From NCBI GenBank assembly GCA_013350335.1, contig CM023534.1:7717542-7781541 (forward strand): a DNA stretch of 64,000 bases, in the 5' to 3' direction. The first letter of the stretch is position 1. Each line of letters opens with the position of its first letter. The notes under the pieces are model-generated. The model was not told the DNA's origin, did not search any database, and saw nothing but the letters and a program-made list of their open reading frames with translations. The DNA is from Chimonanthus salicifolius (taxonomy: Eukaryota; Streptophyta; Magnoliopsida; Laurales; Calycanthaceae). Shown here in pieces: positions 46,064 through 59,443 of the stretch. The translations under genes and the position numbers were made by a program.

Positions 46064-49000
46064 ATGTTGCGATCAGTAGCACGTTTCCCTTTCAATCCTA
46101 GCAGCCATCGACTCTTGGCGTCTCACCCTAACATCTTTCGCTGCTTAACAGACGCACACTCGCCACAACCCCCATTTCCACCTCACCAGAATCCAATCCC
46201 TTTCCAACAGCGGCAGCAGAATCAGCAGCAGCAAGAAGCGGGAGAAGCAGCAGCGGCATCAGCAGAAAAAGAAAAAGAAGATGAGTCGTATTATCGTCAG
46301 ACTCACAGCAACTTTAGACGCGGCGAAGGAGTGAAATCAGAGTACCAATCGGAGCAAGTCCGCGTCCTTCGAGCCGCCCTCCCCCATGTTGTAAGCGTAC
46401 AATCTTCCTGCATCCTCTTTCTCTTCCTTGTCGCTGTCATTTGCGGTCACCTCTTCATCGTCGTTGTTTTCGTATTGCTTTCAAACTGGCCATTTTTGGA
46501 GACATTCCAATTTTCTGTTTTATCCATCATCTGAATTCTCGTCTTCATTTTGCTTTCCTTGTTCGTCTGTGGTGATTTCGGGTTGTAATGAAATTGATCC
46601 ATTTTGGGCAGATTAATCTGGGGTGGAGTGAAGCAGCACTGATTTCAGGGGCCAGGGATGTGGGGATCTCTCCGGCAATTGTGGGATCTTTTCCCCGAAA
46701 AGAAGCTGCACTTGTCGAGGTTTGAAATTTTAATAAGATCGAATTGTGGATTTTTGGATACTCATTTTGCTTTTTACCCTTTTTTTCATATTGTGATACT
46801 TGTTTTTGGGTAGTTAAGCTTTAATAGAAATTTCCATTGATATATATTTTTTTTGGATTGTGATTTTCTTTTTCTTTCATGCTTGAGGCTAGTTACTATG
46901 ATGAGCAGGATGTATTGAATGGGTCATGAGGGGATTCAGCCTTTGATTATCGAGAAATCATTCCATGCAATCTCTAGAAAGATATTCGTTCGAACTATGC
47001 AAGTTACAAAATTGATTAAGCATTGCAAATTATTATTTTGATTGACAGTGCTAGCACCAATAATTGCATAAATAGGAGTTTATCACAATAGTTACAGTTA
47101 TTTTATTTCTCCTTCATTATTTATGGTGTTGGTAGCAGATAACCATACACTCGAGTGCATGGGGTGGTGCAAGAATGTGAGCGTCAAAATTCTAGGATAC
47201 AACTTCATAGCTCACATGTATTTGTTGTCTCGTAAATGTTAGAATGTGGTGTTTGGCATGCAATGATTGGAGCAACTAGGTCCTGTCATGTTATTAAATG
47301 TTTTATCATGGACTTCTTGATCGGAAGTAAACAATTCCATTTGGATGGTCAACTAGCTAAAGAATTGCAAACTGAGGCTAGCAATTGGTTAGAACCTTGC
47401 AAACAAGGTTCATCTTGATGGTGGGAGAAACGATAGGATTGGGATTTGATTTCCTCATGAATTATCTTAATGATCTTGCAAGTGATTGGTAGCTGCTAAA
47501 TAAAATGATAGTTTCCCTATCTTTTTCAATTTCCTTAAACATCATTGTATCCTTAATTATATTGAATTAATCATCTATAAAAAGCTTGAGAAGATTTTTC
47601 CCTAAAAATAACCTTTTACTAGGAAGTCAGTTTTTCCTATAATTGAAACCAAAACTCGCTTTGGAGGGATGGTTGCTTCTCAAACTGAAATGCATATCCC
47701 ATTCTCTCTTTTATCTTCCATTTTCTCCTCTTTATTTGATTGTGTTGCTACCAATATGCGTGCATGTGTGAACTCTTTTGGGCCTATTAAAACTTAAACT
47801 GTGGAGCTAACTAGGAATATGTAATGATGGAGGATGCTGGGGATATGTATGAACCTCTTGATCCATTGGCATATAAAGTTTCAGCCCATTTAACGTGTTT
47901 AGGTCATACTTTCAGTTGTCCAACATTTAACGGTATCTAGGTGCCTCAGATATGAGGGGTGTCAAACTAGAAAAAGACTTCAATTGGATGGATGTCAAAT
48001 TTTGATGTATGTTAATTTACAGTGGGGTAGTGGATGTGAGAGGGTTGGTCTTACCATAGGATGCCCTAGGCAGCTTTGCAGGTTGAGCTTTGTTTGATCT
48101 ATTAGAGCTCAAAGCTCAAAGATAATTTTTGTAGGAGATGAGATCAACATTTTGGATCACTAAACCATAAGCCTGAATTCTGCAAATACTTTGCCTGAAA
48201 TTCTTATGATTCACTTGGTTTGAGAGTCATAGTTTCTCCATCAAATATGTTAAGTAATGCCGAGATAGTTACAAAGTAGTGAACTACAATAGTGTTATGT
48301 TGATATCTTGATACGGAAGTATCTAAAATTGACATTCTTTTTCCTTTTGGCAATGCAGTACTTCATGGACGATTGCCTACAAAGATTGATTGACAGAATT
48401 GACTCAGAGGTGGATCTGAAAAACTTGATACTGAGTGAGAGACTTGCAAAGCTGATCAGGATTCGCTTGGAAATGCAAATTCCCTACATATCAAAGTGGC
48501 CTCAAGCGCTTAGCATTCAGGTGAGATAACTATTAAATAATGGCGCCATGCACCAATTTAAATGTATGGAATATGGATTGCTAATGTCCCCACTTCTTGA
48601 CATGGAATCATGGTTCAGTTCCATGGCTGGTGATTTGATGCCCTGCTACTTGTTTCAAGGATATTTGTAAAGCGCTCAGATTTGGGGCCCTTTAAGGATA
48701 TAGAAACATGGTGTCCATGAAAATGGAAAGAAGGAGAAGAAGAGAAAAACATACCATAGCCAAATATATTTATGATCTGGAAGCCTATGATCTTTCTAGT
48801 GTCTTCCATCTGCTCTGGAATCCATTAAAGTAGCAATCTGGATCATAGACCATGGATGCCATATGTTTGGAATTATTAGCATCAGTGAGCCATTCATTGG
48901 CTGCCTTGCAGGACTTTTAATTACTCAAAAACTCCCATGATCTTCTGTCACTATTGGAAAACCAGACATTGGCCTCTTCTCACTTTGCATTAGTTGGCAG

Positions 49001-52000
49001 GCACAACCAATGAACATTCCAACAAGTTTCAAGCAGCGGGGCATGCTAATTGATGAAATTTGGCATGCTACCGGTGACCAGTCTTCTGATATGGATTGGT
49101 ATGTGAAACGTACTGTTCTTGGTGGAATATACTCAACGTCTGAGGTCTACATGTTAACCGATCACTCACCAGGTTGGTTCTCTTATTTGTTTTGTTTTTG
49201 GTTCTCATGCATATTAGTGCAGTCAATAGATTTGGTGATTGAGATACTGATATGATATGATATATTTATTCATATATTTATATTAATCAATGGATGCTTG
49301 ATCTTTGGTTGGTTCAATTATACATTGGGGATGCCCCAGATATCCTTCAAGTTTGAAGATGACAATCCAATCTTTTCATACAAATAGATGCTCACTGACA
49401 ATACTAAGGAATAGGAGGTTGGGAGGAGCAGTAGGATTGGATGGATAGTTTAGATTTTTGCAGATAGATTTTTGGGGCAGACCCCATCTGCAGTTTTATT
49501 GGATTAATAGTCTGGCTCAACAAACTATGTGCCCAACTCAAGCAGGTCATTTCAGGATACTATACACAATTGTGCCATTTGATGCATTAGTTTCCTATGA
49601 TTATTTTGCTTTAAATTGTGACCAATCTTGAAATTTTATGCTTATGTCAGAATTTCATGATACGTGGTCATTCCTGGACCGTCGGATCAAGGATGCATTT
49701 GATCTCCAGAAAACGGTTCAAGAGGTAAATGTGATTGCTTTATTGTTTGTTTATCTGTGTGGAAATTGGTTGTAGAGTCTTGCTGATATTGTGCATCCAT
49801 GTGGACTTTAGATGTCCATCCATGGTGCATGTGGAAACCGTCTGTCTGTCCATGAGGACACCATGGCATGTTTCTTTGAGCGCTTCTAGCTTGGCTGGTT
49901 TTGTATATGTTCTAGCCCAAAAATCACTAGGCTCTAGCTACTAATGAAATGAACCACATGTCTTATTTGAAAAAGCCACTGGTTCCACATTGTGCCAAAT
50001 CTCATATTCAATATGACTATATGAGAATCCAATTCAATTTTTCCTGAAGGGAGGATGGATTTTGCATATCCACTAGACACTGAAATTAAAGTTAATGAGA
50101 TGATAAAAACAACTTAAGTTATTGAAATTACAATCCAACATTCAGTTTTGCCTTCATCTACTACTGTACGACCTGAAAGATTGTGGTTAGAGCCATGTTA
50201 TCATTTTTAAATAGTTTACTTCTTTCAGGAATTAATTAATGTGACGTGATGAGTTCATCCCATCAAATCACTGCTAGGCTGTTTGGATAGATCATGAAAA
50301 ATTATTTGATAAAAAATGAGCAATCCACGATTCATTCTCTCATTTGGATTGGCAGTCTCATAGAAACTGTATGATCAAGTTATCTACATTGCAAGCCATT
50401 TAAGTGTATTGATGGTCTGGATCAGTGATAATGACAGAAATAATTAAAAGGATCCAAGCACTTACTCCATACTACTGGTGGCCGAAGCTTAAATTGCCAG
50501 TGCCTTCAATTAATCACTGATTTCATAGTTAACATTTCTAACCATCAGAGCACGAGTTAACGGACTGTCAGTTTAGGCAAAATAGAGACATTAAATCAAC
50601 ACTGAGACAAACACCAGAAGCTGAGAGAGAGAGAGTTCCATGCCTTCCATTCAGATTGGAGGCTGCAGATCAATTCATTTTTCAGTACAGATTTGGAGAA
50701 GAAATTGACAATGCAAATCATGGGAGAACTAACAGAAGCTTGTCAAGCAAGTCTCTAGGGAGGTAATGATGGGAGTTGATTCAGATGAAAGAATTATTGT
50801 CATTTAATCATCATTTCCATATGGCATCACCAATCTAATTGTCATCTTATAGAGTTGCCCCTTTAATCTGTTACATAAAACTCCACTGGTCTACCTACAT
50901 TTAGCCCTTCCCATGTCCATCCTATTGGTTGTGTCTAAATCAAATTTTCCACTTAGTTCTATGATTGCACCCAAGTATCTAAACTTACTGCAATGTTGTA
51001 CTAAATAATTATCAAATTTATTCAGCCCAACCTCCACTCTCTCAAACCAATTAAAAATACCATCCAATTGTATTTTGGTCAGTCTGGTGAGATGGATCTG
51101 GAAAAAGAGCTTTGCTCCTAGTACTGTGAATGATGGTTGAACCCAGATATGCCTTTCAGATGACTTTTCTGAAATAAACTTCTGTTCTATCCATCCATAC
51201 AAACCAAACATCAACAAGCAAAGAATAGCTTAGCAAGATAAAGTGTCGTCCAATTATCAAATTGGCTATGCATCTACTGAGCTTCAGTTTTTTTGTCTAT
51301 GCTTCTGAAAGATCTATCTGGCCATATCATACTAACCCGCTAACCATGTATAAATTTCATAAACATCATGGTCCAGTCAATGTAATTAACAAAAAATCCA
51401 TTTATCCCATCAATCTAAGGTTGGCACTCATAATTGGATTTGGCAAATTTTCACACATTGATTGCCTAACTAATGCCTGTATAACTCAAACCTGCAATCT
51501 TTTGGGTCCCCTGTCTGCATCATTTATTACAATAGGAGGCAAAATCATTAAACTGGAACATTTAGTCTGTGGCCATTAAAACAGATTGGCCTCTAAAAGT
51601 CCTTTTGTTGTTGTTGTTAATCATTTGATCAATGGTTTAAAAAACTGACTGGTTTAGGTGTATTTTGGAAAATCCAACCATTGATTTATTCTACCAAGCT
51701 GGTTTTGATATGGATCACCAACACATCAATGACATGGATCAGACAATTTATGACTAGTAATAAAACAACTCACATGGGACAATTTGAAACTCCAAATACC
51801 AATATTTCTTATACCCAGTTGGGTCAAAATTGATGCTTGATCATGTCCTTCTCCGAGTTGTATTTTGTTTTGTAGTATCAATCTACTAAATATAAATTGT
51901 CATCATGTCCATCTCCAAGTTATATTTTGTTTTGTAGTATCAATCTACTAACAATAAATACTCTGATTAAATACAATTTGAATCAAACCATTTTTTTGGA

Positions 52001-52927
52001 ATACAATATAGGTTTTGTCAAAATGATAGCTAATCAATGTTATAAAAATTGAAATTGTATCATAAATCATTCAAGTCATCACATCGTTTTGAGTCGTAAA
52101 CCATATTAAAAACCGTAAGATTTTTATATTCTTCTCAAAAAGGGTAAAATATTTTAAGATTTAAAAAAGGACAAATGGTTTTCCCATATTCTGTACACCT
52201 TGTATTCAAAATGTTATTGGTAAAATGACGGAACACGACGACAGTATACTATATGTAACTTGATAATTGTCATTTATGTAAATATTGTTTAAGATGGCAA
52301 AAAGAAAGTCATGCATATGGCTTGCTGATTTCATGTGATCATCGATAGTTCATAAGACTAATGTTTTGAAAATTAACTTAGATCATAAAAAGTCACCATA
52401 GTTTGGTAAAACTAACATTTAAATAAGTCAAAAATAATAAGGTGGTTAAAAAATCATCTTGTATTATAAGATCCAAATTGTTATCTTTAAAACTTGTAAT
52501 TGTATTGTAAGATTCAAATTGTAAATCGTAAGATTTTAACAAAAATGTAGCTAACCATGTGACCTATGTGATGACTGGATGTCAACGTTTTGGTCAAGGC
52601 AGATACAAAATGAGCCACCTGATGCTCAACCCATGTGCTAAAGTTGGCTGCATCTACGTAATGTAGTCTTGGCAAAACATGTTTGTTCAATGTATTTTCC
52701 TTTATGCTAAGATAGACCATTAGAACCATGACAAGATCCTATATGTAAGTACGAACCTCATTAAGTCATAGAGTTGCGGGTTCAAGTCATGTTACCGTTG
52801 TCATTACTGTTATTATTTTCAAGAGAGTGACATGGACATATCGCAGGCAACATATTTGGCGGAAGCAGTTGGAGCTGGAGTGGGGAATTCTTTGCAAGGT
52901 TTCTTGAAGAAGGTGTTTAAGGGATGA
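46064..52927 (+). CDS. COQ9: ubiquinone biosynthesis protein COQ9, mitochondrial
   Basis: Six exons with agreeing phases (46064-46390, 46612-46719, 48359-48520, 49001-49172, 49651-49724 and 52847-52927) encode 307 residues. The first 40 or so residues are rich in arginine and serine with no acidic residue, as in a mitochondrial targeting peptide. A low-complexity Q/A/E segment follows, then the COQ9 domain: GWSEAALISGARDVGISP (112-129), IVGSFPRKEAALVEYFMDD, KRGM-like FKQRGMLIDEIWHATGDQSS and DWYVKRTVLGGIYSTSEVYM. The C-terminal exon ends GVGNSLQGFLKKVFKG. COQ9 binds lipid and presents ubiquinone precursors to COQ7 in the matrix-side CoQ complex. All blocks are present with no stop, so the gene looks intact. 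Intron 5 (3.1 kb) carries an RTE fragment. Confidence 0.95.
46720..48358 (+). other. COQ9 intron 2
   Basis: 1639 bp between GAG|GTTTG and CAATGCAG. No bounded repeat was seen. Confidence 0.8.
50840..51225 (-). mobile_element. RTE-type LINE fragment in COQ9 intron 5
   Basis: Minus-strand frames show KFRYLGAIIELSGKFDLD then NRMDMGRAK and, after a stop, TSGVLCNRLKGQLYKM. This is the order found in the C-terminal half of plant RTE polymerase. It is a short, broken remnant. Confidence 0.65.
51841..51950 (+). repeat. direct repeat, two copies, 62-bp period
   Basis: TCATGTCCTTCTCCGAG... and TCATGTCCATCTCCAAG... begin at 51841 and 51903. Each continues TATTTTGTTTTGTAGTATC. About 48 bp per copy are nearly identical. 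Confidence 0.85.
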
Positions 52928-55349
52928 TGGTGGAGGGGCACCTCCCTTCAGTAAGTCAAACAAATTCTTTGGCTTGTGTTGCTTTCTTTTGCACAATGTA
53001 GCTAATTTTTGGGAAATTCAGATACGTCATCTCTAAAAAAGATAAATAAATGAAAGAAGATTAGTTGGAATCATGCTGAGCTGGTAAATTTACACTTCCT
53101 CGTAGCTTTGTATTGGATTTTTTTTTTCTTTTTGGATTAACGTGTGGGAAATTCAGACACAATCCTTAATTGTACGCAATTAAAACATTGATTTAAGAGT
53201 TCCTGTATTAACTGAAGATTGGGAGCTATTTATAGGGAGTTTATAGATGTTTTATCATCAGTTGCTTAGCAGAGACATGCCTTCTATAAAATGCGTGACC
53301 ATGCTAAGGAATGCCCTTGTCTCAGCATTTGGCTATAGATGGTCCACACTAGAGAAGATACTTCTCAAAAACCCACTTGCAGTTTGTCTAGTTGAATATG
53401 GACTGTCAGCTATATACAATGTTTCTGCAAGCAACCATCTAGTGGTTATGATTGGAAAAGGAGATGCTAGATAGGAGCATACATGACTTTTTTGTTATTT
53501 TTAAAGATGGATGGAGCTTATGTAATTAGTGCTATGGTGGTCTAGACGTTGACAAGTACGGCTGCTTGTATGCTTTTTGGGCCAAGGAAAACAATGTGTC
53601 CTCACTTGGTGGGACATTACAACCACCTCTCAGAATGCCCATTCACAAGGGTTATGGTTGTATTTTGTTTCTATGCGGTTTTCTCCAACCAACGTCTGTG
53701 AATGTGTTGCTGTACAGTGCTCGCCAACCCACTCCACTGGAAACTGAGTTCTAGCAAGTCACCAATTAGGTTCTTTGGAATCTTGGAAATTCATGGAGCC
53801 TTTCTAATCTGTGGAGCACCTCAGATTGATGGGATAATGCCCATCCCAACAATTATAGAGATTGGCACCTCGAGAGGATGTAATGGATCCTCATGTGCAA
53901 CATACCGGTCCTTAGCCCATCTCAGGCTAATCAACAAGAACAGAGTATGAGTTTTTGCCTATTTGGAAACCAGGAACAGGTTTAGATCATTCAAGTGGAG
54001 GCCTCAACCTTGGTAAGTGTACAGGTTTCTTGGACATGAAGAGCTTGGTTTCACACTATGTTTTAAAGATATTCTATTAGAAACAATCCCATTGTGGTTA
54101 AGGTATTTCTTGAAACCACTCTGCAGGGCCTGCTTTTCTGATTCAACCCAGAACCATACATATCCTTTGAGTCGTTACGTCACCATTGGGTTAATATTGA
54201 CCATTGGACGTGTTAATAGAATGTGATCCACTCATGAAAGTTTAACAGTGAAGATCACCTTGATTAAAGCAATATGAGCAAAAGAAGTGTGTAACCAGCA
54301 CAACTGAATCTCTTGGTTGAAACTGGTGATCCAGTGATTCTCAATTGTTAGGTCGTATGATATATCCAGCAATTATTATTTTTTGCTGGTTTTTTAGTGA
54401 ACAGTAAGAATTTCATTGACTTCTTGCATGACCCAACTGAACTCAATTAATTTCCCCAAAAAGGAGAAGGAAAACAGAACTCAGTTACCAGGTTGTATTT
54501 AAGAGTGCACAAAGGGGGGATATATGAGGTCCTGCACTGACTAGTTTCACGCATGTGGGTGGCCCATCCAAGTTGACTTTGTTTGCTTTGATATATTGGC
54601 CAATATATTGGCCCAACCAGCATTTATGTTATAATTAATACAGAAGATTAATGTATCTGTCATATCTATAATTGGGTAACATGACAAATATTTTTTGATA
54701 TTTTGAATATTAAATCAACATTATAGTCTTATTTAAGTAGGCCCTTAACACATAAAATTGCAATTGGTAATGAAGACAGGGTGGAACCCCTCTGGAAATA
54801 TGTGGTGTGTGATACCAAAAGAACATTCTGAATCACTGGAAAATGAGCCCAGCTCCAGAGGTGGGCACACTCGGAAATGTAAATTGGAATCATTGAACAT
54901 GCGACTTACTCCTCATCAATAATTGAACCATTTTCTTTATTGCAACATCAATTTTTGATAGTATCAGTCCAAACTAAAGGGCAGAGCTCAATATCTACAC
55001 AAGACTCGGTTTTGGTCATCAGTTGGTGAGCCCATACTTCTGTTGAACCTCTAGAGTGTTCAACTCTATTCATTTATGAAAAGTTAGTTTAAGGGGTGTG
55101 TCAAATAAATCTTCATGGTTGAAGTGAGATTTGGAACAATGAGAAAAGAAATTAAATCCTTCATTTGAACCGAAGGAAAAATATGGGTGTTGCTTTTAAA
55201 GAAGCAACAATAACATGTTTAATGAACTTTTAAAATAATATAAGTGAGAGAAAGATGTTAATATAACTAAAGGTTAGTTTGGTGCACCGAGAGAAAAATT
55301 CATGAGGCAAAAAGCACTACTCCTAACTAAATTTTGACCATTGACTTAT
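52928..55349. other. downstream of COQ9, nothing recognised
   Basis: The first 200-300 bp should be the COQ9 3' untranslated region. Open frames at 53247-53474, 53566-53754 and 53702-53950 have no recognisable domain and overlap one another. A SINE-like B box may be present near 52783-52796 (inside the last COQ9 intron). Confidence 0.45.
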
Positions 55350-55362
55350 AATGAATTGGAAG

Positions 55363-55551
55363 GTAACTCCGAAGGGTTAGAGTGATGGTAAGAATTCGTC
55401 TTAAGAAGCAGGAGTTTGAATTTGATTTTCACTTCACTCCAAAGGACCACACCCGATAGAGTTATTTCGGTGTGTGTGGGTACGGAGGTTTGCACATGTC
55501 TCGAGGATTAGTCGAATACTCTAAGAAGCTTGGACACCTTGATCATAAAAA
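55363..55551 (+). mobile_element. tRNA-derived SINE, family shared with 56310-56490
   Basis: A GGGTTAGAGTGATGG head and a GAGTTTGAATTTGA B-box-like segment are followed by CACTCCAAAGGACCAC and a TGGACACCTTGATCATAAAA tail. The flanks are AATGAATTGGAAG / AATGAAGTGAAAG (55350-55362 and 55552-55564, 11 of 13). Confidence 0.75.
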
Positions 55552-55564
55552 AATGAAGTGAAAG

Positions 55565-56309
55565 ATTTATTTTTGAAGTAGAAATAGAGAACACATTTTT
55601 AGAATGGAAAATATTTTAGTCGATCTATTTAAGATGAGTACAAACGATAAGGGATTTAACATTCTAATAAAATATAATTATTATTTAATTTTTAGAAATT
55701 TACCATAGCAGAGTGGATCTATGATCCATAATTCAGCAATAAAAGTGGATATGAGATAGTGTGACCAAAAATAAAAAATAAAAAAATTGGAACCCTTCAG
55801 AAGTTCAGATTCTGAAGCATGGCCAACGATACGTAAAGCTGGAAATTATATACTCCACCCATATATTTATTATTTAAACATCTATTCTCAAACAGTCATA
55901 AAAAAGTAGCAACTCTTCCAAAACTGTCGACTCTTCAGTAATAGTTAGAAATTTCAAATTTCAAACTGAAATTTTGAAGTGTAAATGCATCTAAAAAATG
56001 TTGTCTGAGGATCATACAGCTATATATTATTATTGGGATCTGACTCAAGAGTCATTAGCCGTAATTGAGGAGAAAAAAAAAAAAGATGGCCTAACTCAAC
56101 CACAAAAAGTGCCTTTTAATATAAAAATCATCTTTTTTGTACATGTTGGGTCCACTATATGGTGATCACACCATTGCAATCCTGAGTGGATGGACCATAT
56201 TAAAATAATCTCAGCTGTTCCAAATTCCTGTGCCTTTGGACTACAGCATCCAAAGTCACAATCAAAATGAATCAAGTGGATGAACAATTGACTAATGAAC
56301 GATTGAGGT
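55565..56309. other. intergenic, nothing recognised
   Basis: AT-rich, with no gene, tRNA or bounded element. Confidence 0.5.
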
Positions 56310-56490
56310 TTTTCTTTTTGATGATGAAGGTGCTGACGCTTCTTAGAACACTTGATTAATCTTTGGGGACATGTACAAGTCTCTCTATCCACACCGTAAC
56401 TTTATGGAGTGACCTTTGGAGTAGAGTAGAAATCGAACTCAGGACTCCCGCTTTCTGGCCATAACTCCAACCAATCATACCTTTCTTTTA
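56310..56490 (-). mobile_element. tRNA-derived SINE, inverted copy
   Basis: On the minus strand it reads GGTTGGAGTTATGG, then GAGTTCGATTTCT (B box), ACTCCAAAGGTCACTCC and a CAGCACCTTCATCATC tail. This is the same layout as the copy at 55363. The two lie in inverted orientation 0.8 kb apart. Confidence 0.7.
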
Positions 56491-57384
56491 TTCTTTTCTT
56501 TTTCATGTTTTCATCAGTATATTTCTCTTTCTTATTTTTGTAATTTGTAACATTTCAACTCTACTCATATTTGATCTTTCACTCTACTCTTTATTAACTA
56601 CAATATTATTTGAATAATATACGTCCTTAATATGATAGTTTAACTCTCTTAAAAAAAAATATAGAATAAAGTTATCTTATAAGACTTTATTTTAAACAAT
56701 TTAATATACTCAAAGAAAGAATAAAACCCACTTTAGCATGGAAGTTGAAAGAAATCTCACGATTCCTTGGCTTGGCTAATGGCATGGTCATGGAATAGAT
56801 ATTAGGATTGCACACTTTGCATTTTGAAACTTTCCAGTTTTATAATCTCTGGATAACATTTAGAAAATTTTCAGCCTTTTTATTTTAATATATCTTACAA
56901 AAATCTAGTTAAAAAAAATATAAATTTCACAAAAAAATAGGAAAACCTGGAAGCTAAGGTTTAAATATCGGCCGATACATATCGTATCGGCCGATATATA
57001 TCGGTTTTTTCAAACCGATCAATATCGGCCGATACGATAAGTATCGGCCGTACAGTAGGAATATCGGCCGATATGGCCGATAAACGGTCCCCAATATCGG
57101 CCCCAATATCGGCCGATATTGGAAAAATTCGGTTTTTGTATTTTTTTTTTAAAAGAAAGCTTTTTTTTAGGAATAGAGAAAGAATGGAAAGAGAAAAAAG
57201 AAAATATGAAGAAAAGATTGAAGAAAAAAAATCGCTACACCTGCTTGCCTTTCTCTTCTCTGCTGCTTTTTCTTCTTTGTTGATGCAAAAAATTACAGAG
57301 AGTGGTGGCTGCAGTAAGGGTTTCAGTAGAGAGAGTGAAAGAGAAGAAGGGTATTAAAAGATGCAGCATTAGGGTTTGTATAAT

Positions 57385-57430
57385 GACCTCACGTGAGCTT
57401 CCTCATAAAGACCTCACGTGAGCTTCCTCA
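57385..57430 (+). repeat. tandem duplication with TCACGTGA
   Basis: GACCTCACGTGAGCTTCCTC occurs twice, 25 bp apart. Each copy includes the G-box core CACGTG. Confidence 0.85.
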
Positions 57431-57690
57431 AGAGCTCATTTGAAGCTGACGTGTCTACCCTTTTATTTTATCAAAAAATTATTTTTAATGTGAAAGTAAT
57501 AATATTTTTATTTTAAATACAATATTTACTTATGTTGAAAGTATAATGTTTTATTTTATTTATCTTATTGTAATAATTTAATATTATATTTATCATCTAA
57601 TATTTTTACTATTGTCATTATCATTAGAAGGTATTCTTTATTTTTATTATATCAATTTAACATAATTAATTATAGCTCATAATTTTATTT

Positions 57691-57770
57691 AATTTTTTTT
57701 TTGGAGCAGTCACAAAAGAATTTCATTAAAAGAGGGGAGAAATTACAAAGAAAAAGAGAGGGTCTAAAAG
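57691..57770 (-). mobile_element. very short LINE 3' end (tail only)
   Basis: On the minus strand the segment ends TTTAATGAAATTC...CTCC followed by a run of 10 A. The same TTTTAATGAA... poly(A) ending closes the LINE at 6105. No target duplication is certain. Confidence 0.4.
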
Positions 57771-58330
57771 TATCTAATTATTATTAATGAAAAATAAAAT
57801 CTATTTTCTCAAATGAAAGAAAACATTATATTATTATGTATGACATTTGTGTGGTTATCAGTTCAAGTGATTAGGACCCCATTAGTTTTATTTTCTAATA
57901 TTTTTTTCTACATTATTATGTAATTTTCAAGTATTTTATTATGTATTTTTTTTATTTCTATAATTCATAACTTAAAATAACACTCATTGACTAAGAAAAT
58001 AAAAAATGAAATTATTTCTACAAATTTTCCTCATTTATCTGTTTTTTTTTTTGTAATTTTCACCATTTTATTACTAATTATATAATTTTCCGATATTGTA
58101 ACTTCGAAAATATGTTAGAAGATGTAAATGTCCGATATTTTATGAAAAAATTACATATTCAATAAGCTCATAATTTTCTGCATTCACAGTAATTTTTTTG
58201 GAATTTTTTTTTAAAAAAAAAAAACGGGGAGGAGAGAGAAAAAATTCGGCCGATATATCGGCCGAACCGATATATCGGCCGATATGAAAAATCGGCCGGG
58301 ATATCGGCCCGGCCGATTTTTTTACCCCTG

Positions 58331-59443
58331 CCTGGAAGTATTCTACAATATCTTATGGTATTCTCATATCGACCTCTTATGAGATTTTTATTTTAAAAAC
58401 TTTGCTATGCTGATGATGCTTATGACATTTAAATTGATATATTATAAACTAATATTTAGAAATTAAGTAAACTAAAGAAGTGGACATGCAAGAGTCAGCA
58501 TGATTGCTGGTTGATAACAAATAAACTCTAATATATGTTATAGTTATTATTTAGAAAATGTTTTTTATGGCCACGGTGTAGATAGGGATGGAATAGCGTT
58601 CATGATAATGGCTATGAAGACCACTACTAATATTTATAAAAGTTTATTATATTAGTATATTATGGTTTCTGATGTGTCATGTTAGAGTGTGGGCCTTGTT
58701 TTCTAAAATAAAAAATTTAAGAGATTGATAGACATCTAAGTAGATTAGGAGACTAATCAAAGTAAATTTTTATTGGATCATTTTGAAAGGGACTTTAGAA
58801 TCTAAATTTAGGGTACACATTCTCACAGGGGAGAATTTTTTCACCTCATATGGGATTCAATTTTTTTTTTTAATTTCCCATTTTACTTTTTCAAAAAAAA
58901 TTTGAATTTCCATATGAGATAAAAGTTTTATCTCGTGTGAGAATGATTACCCTAAGTTTAAAGAGTTAATGCAGTATCGGAGATATGCTCTTTCTTTTAT
59001 TGTATTTGTTTAGCTTTTCCGAATTAAATCATTAACTAATTTGAATTTATTTTGAGTTGCTTTAACTGTTGAATTAAAATAATATTTAAATTAGGTCAAT
59101 TTCTAATGTTGATCATAAATTTTCAAAGTTGGTTTCCGGCTACGTTGAGATAAAATCATAGGATGTATGTCGAAGTTGTACAATTATTTTTTATTATTCC
59201 AGATATCTTAATTTTAATCATATAATAAATTTAAAAACTCTTTTACTTAAAGATAAGATTCTCCCTATGAGTCTCTGATGCAGTTGGTGGAGCATTAAAG
59301 AGGCCCACATCCATGTGTACTCACTAATCTGTCATACATCAATCCCTTTCTCTCTCAAATCTTTTGTCAAACAACAAATAAAATTAGAATAATTTTATAG
59401 ATATTGTGTTTAAAAAATAAATAAGAAAAATGACTTAAAAAAA
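58331..59443. other. intergenic, with a small MITE
   Basis: Apart from the MITE at 58811-58952 nothing is recognised in this AT-rich stretch. Confidence 0.5.
58811..58952. mobile_element. small inverted-repeat MITE, 142 bp
   Basis: The ends are GGGTACACATTCTCAC and, as reverse complement, GGGTAATCATTCTCAC (13 of 16). The inner arms share CTCATATGG. The flanking dinucleotide is TA on both sides, which would fit Tc1/mariner. Confidence 0.6.

Larger units (their letters stand above)
49725..52846 (+). other. COQ9 intron 5
   Basis: 3122 bp between GAG|GTAAAT and ATCGCAG. It holds the RTE fragment at 50840-51225 and a 62-bp period direct repeat at 51841-51950. The rest has no recognisable feature. 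Confidence 0.8.
56954..58330. mobile_element. hAT element, CGGCCGATAT family, long copy 4 (1377 bp)
   Basis: The exact 8-bp duplication CCTGGAAG lies at 56946-56953 and 58331-58338. The left end CTAAGGTTTAAATATCGG and the right end (reverse complement) CAGGGGTAAAAAAATCGG open blocks of ATATCGGCCGATA motifs (56967-57115 and 58247-58315). The interior is AT-rich, with a LINE-tail-like segment at 57691-57770 and a 25-bp duplication at 57385-57430. A 94-codon frame at 57073-57357 is low-complexity and not a transposase. Confidence 0.85.

Noticed and set aside
46064..46534. Reading the COQ9 first exon as a 156-residue protein
   Set aside because: The donor after 46390 and five following exons restore the complete COQ9 domain. 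The extra codons are intron 1.
53247..53950. Three overlapping frames downstream of COQ9
   Set aside because: They lie in different frames and show no shared domain or splice logic.
57073..57357. 94-codon frame in the long hAT copy
   Set aside because: It starts inside the palindromic terminal motifs and is rich in E, K and R from low-complexity DNA. It is not a transposase.
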